Of a DNA stretch of 64,000 nucleotides, positions 40,670 to 49,327 are shown one piece after another; the stretch's first letter is position 1; every line of letters starts with the position of its first letter. A program made the translations under genes and the position numbers. Source of the stretch: Terrimonas_A sp051954695. GTDB taxonomy: Bacteria > Bacteroidota > Bacteroidia > Chitinophagales > Chitinophagaceae. The stretch spans positions 170,079-234,078 of the forward strand of contig JBQCHL010000024.1 in NCBI GenBank assembly GCA_051954695.1. Direction: 5' to 3'. Below the pieces are notes generated by a model. It did no database searches. It was not told the DNA's origin and saw only the letters and a program-made list of their open reading frames with translations.

Positions 40670-41491
40670 CTACTTAGGACGTTGATAGATAAATCGTACC
40701 AACGCATTTTTCTTTTCATCAGAGGTAAGAAAAAGCTGGTAACGTTTATCATCTGCATTAATGATCATCAATGCAGTGTTGGGGGGGATTGAGCCAAGAT
40801 TTTCCCCAACCATAATTACTTCCTGGAATTGTTCTTCCAATGTGATCCGCACAAAAACCGTTACAGGTTTTGTGGTGAGCATCTTTCTTGATACGATGGG
40901 GATATTGTTTGCGTATACAGAAATAGTATCACCATCTACCTGGCCGTTATCATAAAAATCAAGCCTGATGGTTCCTGTGTCCACAAAAATTTCTTTGACC
41001 AGCTCATTTTTCTTTGCCAGCAGTTCCGGAGGAAGTTCTGGTTTGAACGCAGGTTTTTGTATCCGCGTCATAATTATGGTTCCGGCAGGACAGGTGGTTT
41101 TGCCATCCATGGTTTTTCCTGTCCAGCTTCCGCGCAACTGTTCTTCTTTTCCGTCTGTATGATAAGTGAGCGTATACTTTTTAATGCAGGGAATACAATC
41201 CGCCGGGATTCGGAAAACAGAAACTTTCTGTTCTTCTATAACGAGTGATTTGGTAGTGGTGTCATAGACTCCTTCAAATAATTCTTTTACATAGTTAGTG
41301 GTGTCGGAATAGTGATAAGATGTGCCGCTGATCCTTGTGCCGGTCACCTGTAATTGAAATTCGATATTATAAACAGGGAAGCAGCCACCCGGCTCCATCA
41401 TCAGGCGCCCTTTCCAGAAGCCGTTAATTTCCTGTGCACAGCAGCAGGCGCTTAATAATAAAAAGAGGAGTAGTCCGGTTGATCGTTGCAT
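40670..41491 (-). CDS. Secreted lineage-specific protein, paralogue B (short)
   Basis: The 273-residue protein has a signal peptide (MQRSTGLLLFLLLSACCCAQ) and two parts. The N-terminal ~125 residues form a beta-rich domain opening INGFWKGRLMM. The C-terminal ~105 residues contain DNGQVDGDTISVYANN, ENLGSIPPNTALMII and SDEKKNALVRF. The same two domains occur in the next gene upstream, so this is one of a tandem pair. I do not recognise a named family; the C-terminal domain looks like a beta-sandwich. It probably acts in the periplasm or at the surface. It is read after the longer paralogue, with 64 bp between. Confidence 0.7.
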   Translation of the reverse strand: MQRSTGLLLFLLLSACCCAQEINGFWKGRLMMEPGGCFPVYNIEFQLQVTGTRISGTSYHYSDTTNYVKELFEGVYDTTTKSLVIEEQKVSVFRIPADCIPCIKKYTLTYHTDGKEEQLRGSWTGKTMDGKTTCPAGTIIMTRIQKPAFKPELPPELLAKKNELVKEIFVDTGTIRLDFYDNGQVDGDTISVYANNIPIVSRKMLTTKPVTVFVRITLEEQFQEVIMVGENLGSIPPNTALMIINADDKRYQLFLTSDEKKNALVRFIYQRPK

Positions 41492-41555
41492 GAAAAATGA
41501 AAATAGCGGAAAATCCTTAAGCTATTTAAAAAAATTACAGAAGCGGTTAAAACTG

Positions 41556-42683
41556 TCAGGGTTTTTCATACCGGAATCGCACCACGGCATTTTTTTGTTC
41601 GGTGGAAGTGATCCTTACTTCAAACCGCTGATCGCCGGCTTCAACGATCATCAAGGATGTATTGGGTGGTATACGCCCCAGGTTTTCTGCCACCATCACC
41701 AGCTCATGCTCCGGATTATCTTCATCCATTTTTATTTTGAGCGTAAGCGGACTTGCGGTTAGCAGTTTATTGGAAAGCACCAGTCTTTTATCCAGGTAAA
41801 CGGAAATGGTATCGCCATCTATTTCACCATTGTCAAAAAGCTTTACTTCAACATTGGGATCGTGAACCACCAAGGCCTTCATCAATTCATTCGTTCTTGT
41901 TTTCATCACTTCCGGGGTAGGTGCCGGTGGAAGAGCAGGCTTCGCCACGATCTTCGGTTTCTCTACCGGAGGTAGTTTTACGACAGTATCCGTTTTAGGT
42001 TCAACGGTAGTATTTTTCTTTGCGGTATTGTTGGAAGGCGGATTTGTTTTAGGCTTTTGAGCAACCCTGGGAGAAGTGGTTGTCTTTTTTGGTGCGGTAA
42101 GATTGTTCTGTGTTACCGGAGGTTTATTGGCCGGCGCTTTAACAGGAGGTTTGGGACTGGCTGTAGCCTTATCATTTCTCAGGAAAGGTTCGAGATAAAA
42201 TTCCGTAGTGGGTACTTTGCGCAGGGAAACGCGGCCACCACCACAGTCGCCCCATTCATAAGGATTTTCACGGCCTTTTACTTCCTGTTTGCCGAGATAG
42301 GTACCTTCCAGGAATTCTTCTTTCCCAGAGCGGGTATAACGCAGATCATAGTTCATGATACAGGTGCCGCCCATGGCGTTCTGTACTTCTACTGTTTGTA
42401 TTTCGTGGATCCGGAAATTTTGGGTGGATGCGACATAGCTGCCGGTCATGGTAGCTTTGCCATAAAAGCGCTTATCATCCTGCCAGGAGTAGGATACTCC
42501 TTTTACTGAGACCTGGCCGCTGGGACTTTGGCTTATCTGGAACTCAAGCCTGTAATATTCGCCGGCATTGCCGATAAAATAACCCCGCCAGATACCCGTC
42601 ACCGCCTGTGAGTAGGAGTGGAACTGGAAAGCCCACAGGAAGAATATAATAAGTAGTCCTTTCTTTTGCACTGTCCTTATCAT
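41556..42683 (-). CDS. Secreted lineage-specific protein, paralogue A (long)
   Basis: The 375-residue protein has a signal peptide (about 1-26), the same N-terminal domain as its neighbour (VTGIWRGYFIGNAGEYYRL near residue 28), and a ~90-residue low-complexity linker rich in Pro, Thr, Asn and Lys (about 175-265). The shared C-terminal domain has DNGEIDGDTISVYLDK, ENLGRIPPNTSLMIV and STEQKNAVVRF. The linker is the main difference from paralogue B and could span a cell-wall or periplasmic distance. On the minus strand TAGTTTTG (42697-42690) lies 6 bases before the chosen ATG and supports that start. The function is unknown. Confidence 0.7.
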   Translation of the reverse strand: MIRTVQKKGLLIIFFLWAFQFHSYSQAVTGIWRGYFIGNAGEYYRLEFQISQSPSGQVSVKGVSYSWQDDKRFYGKATMTGSYVASTQNFRIHEIQTVEVQNAMGGTCIMNYDLRYTRSGKEEFLEGTYLGKQEVKGRENPYEWGDCGGGRVSLRKVPTTEFYLEPFLRNDKATASPKPPVKAPANKPPVTQNNLTAPKKTTTSPRVAQKPKTNPPSNNTAKKNTTVEPKTDTVVKLPPVEKPKIVAKPALPPAPTPEVMKTRTNELMKALVVHDPNVEVKLFDNGEIDGDTISVYLDKRLVLSNKLLTASPLTLKIKMDEDNPEHELVMVAENLGRIPPNTSLMIVEAGDQRFEVRITSTEQKNAVVRFRYEKP

Positions 42684-42689
42684 AAGCGT

Positions 42690-42697
42690 CAAAACTA
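42690..42697 (-). promoter_or_regulatory. -7 promoter box of the tandem paralogue operon
   Basis: TAGTTTTG on the minus strand matches TAnnTTTG exactly, 6 bases upstream of the ATG at 42683. Just beyond it lies a near-palindrome, TAACGAATATGTTCGTAA (42695-42712), which could be an operator. Confidence 0.5.
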
Positions 42698-42799
42698 ACG
42701 AATATGTTCGTAACATGACCGGTTGACCCGGAGCAATAGTTTGTTAATTTTGATCATCTGCAGGCATCCTCTGGCCAGGGATAACCGATCAGGAAACAG

Positions 42800-43522
42800 A
42801 TGCGATACAAATACATTGTTTATTTCCTTCTTATCAGCTCAATAACAGCGCCCTTCAACGGGCATACACAAACTCAGATCAGCACTGATGAAATAAGATT
42901 ATTGTATAAGCTCGATTCAATTAGTAAAGCACCTTCTGTTTCCTCCTATTTTGCAACTGTTTATTTTGATGCCATGGAGAATGCGATCCGGTTCTTTGCC
43001 TGTGCGGATGATACATCAAGAAAAAATATCCGGCAGATGGAGAAGCAGTTTGTCAATTATTTTATTTCTTCTGCAGAAGCATTTGCAAACAGATCGGCCA
43101 TACCTGCTTCCTGGCAGGCTTATTATGCAGATACGAGCGCTTCACCGGTACGTCATCTGCTGCTGGGCGTGAATGCGCATCTCAATGGAGATATCTGGAG
43201 GGCATTGGTCTCTTCTTTTTCGTTGGAAGAAATAAGATCGCTTGCACCAACTTACAACTCTTACTACTGCGGTCTGCTGGATATTTATGAAGAAGTTTAC
43301 CGGGAAGCATTTTCCAGGAACAGGTCATTGAAACTGCTGCATACTGCCAGCCTGGGCCTTGACAAATGGTATGGGAAAATATTGCTTCGCCGCTGGCTGA
43401 AAAGGCAGTTGAAACTGGCAACCTGGTACTACAGCGATCCACTCCGTTTTCAGAAGAAATTAAAAAGGCTTGATGGTAAAATGAACCGGCTGAACCGGGT
43501 GATAACACGGCATTTCAGGTAA
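42800..43522 (+). CDS. Secreted DUF5995-like protein
   Basis: The 240-residue protein has a signal peptide (MRYKYIVYFLLISSITAPFNGHTQ) and a helical body with HLLLGVNAHLNGDIWRAL near residue 117-134, which I associate with the DUF5995 family. His and Asn/Asp residues in that helix could bind a metal. The C-terminus is strongly basic (RRWLKRQLKLATWYY, KRLDGKMNRLNRVITRHFR). A TAATTTTG box lies at 42745-42752. The function is unknown. It sits between the divergent paralogue operon and thrS. Confidence 0.6.
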   Translation: MRYKYIVYFLLISSITAPFNGHTQTQISTDEIRLLYKLDSISKAPSVSSYFATVYFDAMENAIRFFACADDTSRKNIRQMEKQFVNYFISSAEAFANRSAIPASWQAYYADTSASPVRHLLLGVNAHLNGDIWRALVSSFSLEEIRSLAPTYNSYYCGLLDIYEEVYREAFSRNRSLKLLHTASLGLDKWYGKILLRRWLKRQLKLATWYYSDPLRFQKKLKRLDGKMNRLNRVITRHFR

Positions 43523-43566
43523 TGGCGCACCCGTAATATGGTCAGCCATCGAACCACTATTTTCGC

Positions 43567-43574
43567 TAATTTTG
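43567..43574 (+). promoter_or_regulatory. -7 promoter box of thrS
   Basis: TAATTTTG matches TAnnTTTG exactly, 26 bases before the thrS ATG. No T-box-like leader is present, as the leader is only about 20 nt. Confidence 0.5.
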
Positions 43575-43600
43575 CCATCCTTAAAACAGTAACAAGCTAG

Positions 43601-45532
43601 ATGATCAATATCACATTACCAGACGGGTCCGTGAGGCAATACGAGAATGGAACTACTTCACTGGATATAGCGAAATCGATTTCTGAAGGCCTGGCGCGGA
43701 AAGTAATTGCCGCCAGCGTAGACGGGCAGATATGGGATATCACACGCCCTATACAGAAGGATGCAGCCGTAAAATTGCTCACCTGGACCGATAAGGATGG
43801 TAAGAACACTTTCTGGCACTCTTCTGCCCACCTTATGGCGGAGGCAGTGGAAAGCCTGTTTCCCGGTGTGAAATTCTGGGTCGGCCCTCCTGTAGAGAAC
43901 GGGTTCTATTATGATATGGACCTGGGCGACCGGAAGATCACAGAAGAAGACCTGGCACAGCTCGAGCAAAAAATGACTGAGCTGGCTAAAAAGAACAATG
44001 CTTATATCCGTAAAGAAGTTCCCAAGGCAGAAGCTGTAAAATATTTCGCCGATAAAGGTGATGAGTATAAGCTGGACCTGTTGCAGAACCTGAACGACGG
44101 TGAGATCACTTTCTATACACAGGGAGATTTTACTGATCTCTGCCGTGGTCCTCATATTCCCAGCACAGGCCTTATCAAAGCTATCAAGCTAACCAATATT
44201 GCCGGTGCTTACTGGAAAGGTGATGAGAAAAACAAGATGCTGACCCGCATCTATGGTGTCACTTTCCCTTCACAAAAGGAGCTGGATGAATACCTGCACA
44301 TGCTGGAAGAAGCGAAGAAAAGGGATCACCGCAAACTGGGAAAAGAGCTGAGCATCTACACCATGGATGATGATGTGGGCCAGGGCCTGATCATGTGGAT
44401 GCCGAATGGCACCATTATTATCGAGGAACTGGAAAAACTGGCTAAACAAACTGAGTCCGAAGCTGGTTATAAAAGGGTAGTGACCCCGCATATTGCCAAA
44501 GAAAGCATGTACCTGACCAGTGGTCACCTGCCTTATTATGCAGATGGTATGTATCCACCCATGGAACTCGACGGTGAGAAATATTACCTGAAAGCCATGA
44601 ACTGCCCGCATCACCATAAAATATATGCAGCAGAGCCAAAGAGCTATCGGGATCTTCCTTATCGTATTGCAGAATACGGCACTGTGTACCGCTATGAGCA
44701 AAGTGGTGAATTATTTGGTTTGATGAGGGTGCGTTGCCTGCACATGAATGATGCGCATATTTATTGCACTAAAGCACAGTTTGCAGAAGAATTCAGGGCC
44801 GTGAATGAGATGTACCAGAAGTATTTCAAAATATTCGGTATAGATAAGTATGTGATGAGGCTGAGCCTTCATTCGCCGGATAAGCTGGGCAAGAAATACG
44901 TGAACGAACCGGAGCTTTGGAAAGAAACAGAAGAAATGGTGCGCCAGGTGCTGATCGAATCCAAAATTCCTTATGTGGAGGTGCAGGATGAAGCGGCATT
45001 TTACGGACCAAAGATCGACGTGCAGATCTTCAGCGTGATCGGCCGTGAATTCACCCTGGCTACCAACCAGGTGGATTTTTCACAAGGCCGCAGCTTTAAA
45101 CTGGAATACACAACCCCGGACAACCAGACAGAGATCCCCCTGATCATTCACCGTGCACCCCTGGGGACACATGAGCGGTTCATTGGGTTCCTGCTGGAGC
45201 ATTATGCCGGTAAATTCCCGCTCTGGCTGTCGCCTGTGCAGGTGAAAGTGCTGCCTATCAGCGATAAATTCCTGGACTATGCCAAATCAGTGGCACAAAA
45301 ACTGAAAAAGGCAGATATTCGTGCAGAAGTGGACGACCGCCAGGAAAAGATCGGTAAAAAGATCAGGGACACGGAGTTGCTGAAAGTGCCTTATATGCTG
45401 GTGGTGGGAGAGAAGGAGATGAATGAGGAATCAGTATCTGTAAGAAGGCAGGGCAAGGGCGATCTGGGATCAAAAACTGTGGCTGAATTTTTGAAGGAAG
45501 CCGTGGCCGAGATTGAAGAACGAAGGGAATAA
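43601..45532 (+). CDS. thrS: Threonyl-tRNA synthetase
   Basis: ThrRS charges tRNA-Thr with threonine in the cytoplasm. The 643-residue protein has the full domain order: TGS (about 1-62), the editing/SAD domain with HSSAHLMAEAVE and DLCRGPHIP, and the class II catalytic core with NCPHHHKIY, RYEQSGELFGLMRVR and RAPLGTHERFIG. The anticodon-binding domain lies at the end (about 540-643; PVQVKVLPISDKF, EVDDRQEKIGKKIRD). Length is normal. It heads the translation block thrS-infC-rpmI-rplT and probably has its own promoter. Confidence 0.96.
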   Translation: MINITLPDGSVRQYENGTTSLDIAKSISEGLARKVIAASVDGQIWDITRPIQKDAAVKLLTWTDKDGKNTFWHSSAHLMAEAVESLFPGVKFWVGPPVENGFYYDMDLGDRKITEEDLAQLEQKMTELAKKNNAYIRKEVPKAEAVKYFADKGDEYKLDLLQNLNDGEITFYTQGDFTDLCRGPHIPSTGLIKAIKLTNIAGAYWKGDEKNKMLTRIYGVTFPSQKELDEYLHMLEEAKKRDHRKLGKELSIYTMDDDVGQGLIMWMPNGTIIIEELEKLAKQTESEAGYKRVVTPHIAKESMYLTSGHLPYYADGMYPPMELDGEKYYLKAMNCPHHHKIYAAEPKSYRDLPYRIAEYGTVYRYEQSGELFGLMRVRCLHMNDAHIYCTKAQFAEEFRAVNEMYQKYFKIFGIDKYVMRLSLHSPDKLGKKYVNEPELWKETEEMVRQVLIESKIPYVEVQDEAAFYGPKIDVQIFSVIGREFTLATNQVDFSQGRSFKLEYTTPDNQTEIPLIIHRAPLGTHERFIGFLLEHYAGKFPLWLSPVQVKVLPISDKFLDYAKSVAQKLKKADIRAEVDDRQEKIGKKIRDTELLKVPYMLVVGEKEMNEESVSVRRQGKGDLGSKTVAEFLKEAVAEIEERRE

Positions 45533-45696
45533 TGTATATTTAACGGGCTTCAAACCCGAATGAAGCTTAACAAAATCTCCGGTAGATATTTTGGTTGAAT
45601 GATAAAAGCATTCAATCCCCTGAACACCGGCGGTTTAATTTTAAAATTTAAAAAATCAATGCCCCATCAGGGAGGGGTTTCATTTAAAAGGATTAA
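45533..45696 (+). promoter_or_regulatory. Possible structured leader of infC
   Basis: The 164-nt gap between thrS and infC holds several local hairpins: CGGG/CCCG near 45543, TTGAATG/CATTCAA at 45594-45614 and CCCC/GGGG near 45662. It also holds a TAATTTTA word near 45635. IF3 operons are often self-regulated through their leaders, so this may be such a region; no known leader class was recognised. Confidence 0.3.
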
Positions 45697-46329
45697 ATGG
45701 CAGTACCACAAAAACCCGGAGGCGGATTTAACAGGCCTCCCGGAGGCGGAGGTTTCAGACCAGGCGGTGGCGGATTTAACAAAGGCGGTTTCAGAAACAA
45801 ATTTATCCCGCGCAAAGAAGCAGAACATCGCATCAATCAATTTATCAGGGTGCCCCAGGTACGATTGGTAGGAGATAATGTAGAAGTGGGCATTTACAGT
45901 ACACAGGATGCGCTGAGAATGGCGCAGGACCAACAACTGGATCTCGTGGAAATTTCCCCACAGGTAGATCCTCCTGTTTGTAAGATCATTGACTATAATA
46001 AGTTCTTATACGATAAGAAGAAAAAGGAAAAGGAGATGAAAGCGAAAAGCAAAGTCTCCGAAGTGAAAGAGATTCGTTTTACTCCCAATACAGATGATCA
46101 CGACTTCGACTTTAAAGCCAAACATGCAGAAAGCTTTCTGAAAGAAGGTAATAAAGTAAAAGCCTATGTACAGTTCAAAGGCCGTGCGATACAATTCCAG
46201 GAAAGAGGCCAATTGCTCCTGCTTAAGTTTGCTGAAAGGCTGGCGGAAGTAGGTGTACTGGAAAGCATGCCTAAGATGGAGGGCCGCAGAATGTTAGCGA
46301 TGTTCGCACCCAAAGGAAAGAAGAAATAA
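45697..46329 (+). CDS. infC: Translation initiation factor IF-3
   Basis: IF3 binds the 30S subunit and checks start-codon selection. The 210-residue protein has the N domain (about 43-112; RINQFIRVPQVRLVGDN, DLVEISPQVDPPVCKIIDY) and the C domain (about 120-205; KEIRFTPNTDDHDFDFK, GRAIQFQERG). Ahead of them is a ~35-residue Gly/Phe/Pro-rich stretch (three GGGF-type repeats) that the usual factor lacks. The ATG at 45697 includes that extension; it is in frame and lies a normal distance after thrS, so I keep it. infC is not followed by rpmI here; a metalloprotease gene intervenes. Confidence 0.95.
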   Translation: MAVPQKPGGGFNRPPGGGGFRPGGGGFNKGGFRNKFIPRKEAEHRINQFIRVPQVRLVGDNVEVGIYSTQDALRMAQDQQLDLVEISPQVDPPVCKIIDYNKFLYDKKKKEKEMKAKSKVSEVKEIRFTPNTDDHDFDFKAKHAESFLKEGNKVKAYVQFKGRAIQFQERGQLLLLKFAERLAEVGVLESMPKMEGRRMLAMFAPKGKKK

Positions 46330-46340
46330 GACCCCATACC

Positions 46341-46437
46341 ATCGTTAAAAGGTTTGAAAGTTTAAGGTTTAATGTTGCTCGGAAGTTTTCTGGCAGCATT
46401 AAACCTTAAACTTTTAAACCTTTTAACTTTTAAACGA
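46341..46437. repeat. Long inverted repeat after infC
   Basis: The 32-nt arm at 46347-46378 and the reverse complement of 46393-46424 differ at two positions, with a 14-nt loop. Arms consist of TTTAA-AGG words (AAGTTTAAGGTTTAATG). An outer ATCGTT/AACGAT pair extends the stem with a small bulge. It may end infC transcription, but no T-run follows the stem directly. Confidence 0.8.
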
Positions 46438-46540
46438 TCATCCCGCCGCTAATACCACTCGTACAAAAACTTTCGGGAATCAATGTTAAACCATTGCTTT
46501 CCGTATATTAGACCACTTTTTTTATCACCAAAAATGCAAT

Positions 46541-49081
46541 ATGCACCAATTCTTTAACCACCGCTGGCTGGTAGCAGTAGCCGTTTGTGCCTGTTCCGCT
46601 GCCATGGCTCAGCCCAAAACTGACACAACAAAAGGGCCAGGCGCCGTACCTGGAATGGGAAGACCTTCCACCGGTCCCAAGCCCTATAAAGAGGTTATCA
46701 CTGCCAAAGCAGTTTCCGATGCAGGCCTTTTCACCGTTCACAAGGTAGAGGACAAATACTATTTTGAGATCGGCGATACCATGCTTAACCGGGATATACT
46801 GGTCGTGAACCGTATCACTAAAGCTGCTGCAGGCATGCGTAACGGTTTCTTTGGTTTTGCAGGTGACCAGATCGGTCAGAACGTGATCCGCTTCGAAAGA
46901 GGTCCCAACAACAAAGTATTCCTGCGCAATATTTCTTTTGCAGAGTATACAAAGGATTCTACTTCACCTATGTTCACTGCAGTGAACAACTCAAACATTC
47001 AACCTATTGCTGCATCTTTTGATGTGAAAGCATTCTCTAAAGATTCTGCTGGTGCAGTGATCGATATTACCGATTATATCAGCGGTGATAATGATGTGCT
47101 CTTTTTCAGCGGCAGTCTTAAATCATCCATGCGTATAGGATCGCAACAGGCAGACAAGTCCTATATCTCAGGAGTAAAATCTTTTCCAACCAATATTGAG
47201 ATATCAACTGTAAAAACGTATTCCCGTTTACCGGCAGCACCGGCTCCAGGCGGTTCATTCGCCCCTGCTGCTCCGGGAGGCAACCTTACTGTGCAATTGA
47301 ACAGCTCTTTTGTATTGCTGCCTAAAGTGCCGATGCAGGCCCGCAACTTTGACCCGCGTGTTGGTTTCTTTGCCGTAGGATACACCGATTTTGATGCTAA
47401 CCCACAGGGTGTGGAAGCCGTTCGCGTGGTAAAACGCTGGAGGCTTGAACCTAAGGAGGGTGATTGGGAAAAATATAAAAGAGGTGAGCTGGTTGAACCT
47501 AAAAAACCGATCATCTTCTATATCGATCCGGCAACACCAAAAAAATGGATACCTTATCTGATACAAGGTGTGAATGACTGGCAGGTTGCTTTTGAAAAAG
47601 CAGGATTTAAAAATGCCATTTTCGCTAAAACAGCTCCTACCAAAGAAGAAGATCCGGAATGGAGCCTTGAAGATGCCCGTTACTCAGCTATCGTGTATAA
47701 GCCTTCTGATATTGCCAATGCCAGCGGACCCAGCATCAGCGACCCGCGCAGTGGTGAGATCATGGAAAGCCATATCAACTGGTACCACAATGTAATGGAA
47801 CTGATCCATCACTGGTATTTTGTTCAGTGCTCACCTTTGGATGCAGGCGCACGCAAAATGACTTTTGATGATGAACTGATGGGTCAGTTGATCCGTTTTG
47901 TATCATCACATGAAGTAGGGCATACACTTGGCCTGCGTCACAACTATGGCTCCAGCTCTACAGTGCCTGTTGAGAAACTGCGTGATAAAGCCTGGGTAGA
48001 AGCCAATGGACATACACCTTCCATCATGGACTATGCCCGCTTTAACTATGTAGCACAGCCGGAAGATAATATCGGCCGGGCCGGTCTCTTTCCACGTATC
48101 GGCGACTATGATAAATGGGCAATTGAATGGGGTTACAAACTCTTCCCTCAGTATAAAGATGCTGATGCAGAAAAACCTTATCTCAATACCTGGGTGATTG
48201 ACAGGCTGAAGAATAACCGCCTTTGGTTTGGAACCGAAACCAATCCTGATGATCCGCGTTCACAACGTGAGCAGGTAGGTGATGATGGAATGAAAGGCGC
48301 TTTCTATGGTATCAAAAACCTTCAGCGTATTATTCCCAACCTGGAAGCATGGACCAAAGAACCCAACAGGGATTATTCTAACCTGGGTGAAATGTACAGG
48401 GAAGTTACCGGTCAGTTCACTATGTATATGAGCCATGTTACCAAATACATTGGCGGCATTATGGAAACTCCGAAAACGGTAGAGCAAAGTGGCCCTGTGT
48501 ATGAAGTGGTAAGCAAAGCCAAACAAAGGGAAGCAGTAGAATTCCTGAACAAGCAATTATTCGCTACACCAACCTGGCTGATCAACCAGGAGATCTTCAG
48601 CAAAACCGGTACAACTGCTACAAGCACCATCGGCCGTTTGCAGGATAATGTCATCAATGGCATTCTTTCCAACCGCACTCTTGGCAAGCTGATCGAAGCG
48701 GAAGCTGCACAGGGAGCCAATGCTTACGGCATTCTTGACCTGTTGGGAGATATGAAAAAAGGCATCTGGAGCGAACTGGCGACCCGTTCAAAAATTGATG
48801 TATACCGCCGGAACCTCCAAAAATCATACGTGGCGGCACTGTCCAACCTGCTGGCATCACCCCGCGGCAGCGGCCCTGACGTGATCCTGGTTATTCTTGG
48901 CGGTGCTGGTTCGGCTTCCAATCCCGACAAATCAGACATCAAAAGTGCTGTAAAAGCCCATCTCGCTACCCTCCGTACCGAGATCAAAGCTGCTGCAGCT
49001 ACAACGGCTGATCCAATGAGCAAATATCACTTGCAGGATATTGCTTCGAGGATTGATAATACACTGAACCCTAAGAACTAA
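46541..49081 (+). CDS. Large secreted zinc metalloprotease (DUF5117/DUF4953 type)
   Basis: The 846-residue protein has a signal peptide (about 1-23) and the layout of the DUF5117-DUF4953 metzincin-like proteases. The N-terminal beta-rich region contains VHKVEDKYYFEI. The catalytic zinc motif HEVGHTLGLRHN (457-468) fits HExxHxxGxxH, followed by SIMDYARFNYV, the Met-turn-like segment. Family members are large exported proteases of Bacteroidota and relatives; the substrate is unknown. It lies between infC and rpmI on the same strand, bounded by an inverted repeat upstream and a dispersed repeat/terminator downstream, so it is probably a separate transcription unit. Confidence 0.88.
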   Translation: MHQFFNHRWLVAVAVCACSAAMAQPKTDTTKGPGAVPGMGRPSTGPKPYKEVITAKAVSDAGLFTVHKVEDKYYFEIGDTMLNRDILVVNRITKAAAGMRNGFFGFAGDQIGQNVIRFERGPNNKVFLRNISFAEYTKDSTSPMFTAVNNSNIQPIAASFDVKAFSKDSAGAVIDITDYISGDNDVLFFSGSLKSSMRIGSQQADKSYISGVKSFPTNIEISTVKTYSRLPAAPAPGGSFAPAAPGGNLTVQLNSSFVLLPKVPMQARNFDPRVGFFAVGYTDFDANPQGVEAVRVVKRWRLEPKEGDWEKYKRGELVEPKKPIIFYIDPATPKKWIPYLIQGVNDWQVAFEKAGFKNAIFAKTAPTKEEDPEWSLEDARYSAIVYKPSDIANASGPSISDPRSGEIMESHINWYHNVMELIHHWYFVQCSPLDAGARKMTFDDELMGQLIRFVSSHEVGHTLGLRHNYGSSSTVPVEKLRDKAWVEANGHTPSIMDYARFNYVAQPEDNIGRAGLFPRIGDYDKWAIEWGYKLFPQYKDADAEKPYLNTWVIDRLKNNRLWFGTETNPDDPRSQREQVGDDGMKGAFYGIKNLQRIIPNLEAWTKEPNRDYSNLGEMYREVTGQFTMYMSHVTKYIGGIMETPKTVEQSGPVYEVVSKAKQREAVEFLNKQLFATPTWLINQEIFSKTGTTATSTIGRLQDNVINGILSNRTLGKLIEAEAAQGANAYGILDLLGDMKKGIWSELATRSKIDVYRRNLQKSYVAALSNLLASPRGSGPDVILVILGGAGSASNPDKSDIKSAVKAHLATLRTEIKAAAATTADPMSKYHLQDIASRIDNTLNPKN

Positions 49082-49086
49082 ATCCA

Positions 49087-49250
49087 GAGTCGTGAGTCGA
49101 TAGTCGATAGTTCGCTGACGACCCTGAGTTAAGAGATCTAACAGGAACAGTACATCAAGAGCCGGGGCCTCTTCAACGCTGAGGAGACCCCGGCTCTTAT
49201 ATTCTTTAAACCAGAATGTTATCTGAATCAGGGGCCTGGGTGACAATAGA
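49087..49250. repeat. Dispersed repeat with terminator hairpin (copy 3)
   Basis: Beginning 6 bases after the metalloprotease stop is a degenerate AGTC-type stretch (GAGTCGTGAGTCGATAGTCG at 49087-49106). Next is a hairpin with a perfect 11-bp stem, AAGAGCCGGGG (49157-49167) and CCCCGGCTCTT (49188-49198), and an inner CCTC/GAGG pair. It is flanked by ATATTCTTTAAACC and a TGTCACC-type segment (inverted, 49240-49246). Copies at 51.7 and 63.9 kb share this flank in the opposite orientation. Confidence 0.8.
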
Positions 49251-49269
49251 AGGGCTTGCCTATAGACTG

Positions 49270-49304
49270 TCAACCCTGGACCAGCTTCAGACTGGGGTTT
49301 TTTC
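49270..49304 (+). terminator. Hairpin with T-run ahead of the rpmI promoter
   Basis: AACC-CCAG (inner) pairs with CTGG-GGTT around a TTCAGA loop and is followed directly by TTTTTTC. It would stop read-through from the metalloprotease side before the rpmI promoter at 49328. Confidence 0.5.
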
Positions 49305-49327
49305 TTGGTTTTTCCACTAAAACGACC

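Noticed and set aside
45599..45871. A 90-codon plus-strand frame between thrS and infC
   Set aside because: It overlaps the start of infC in another frame and shows no domain. The region is better explained as leader plus infC.
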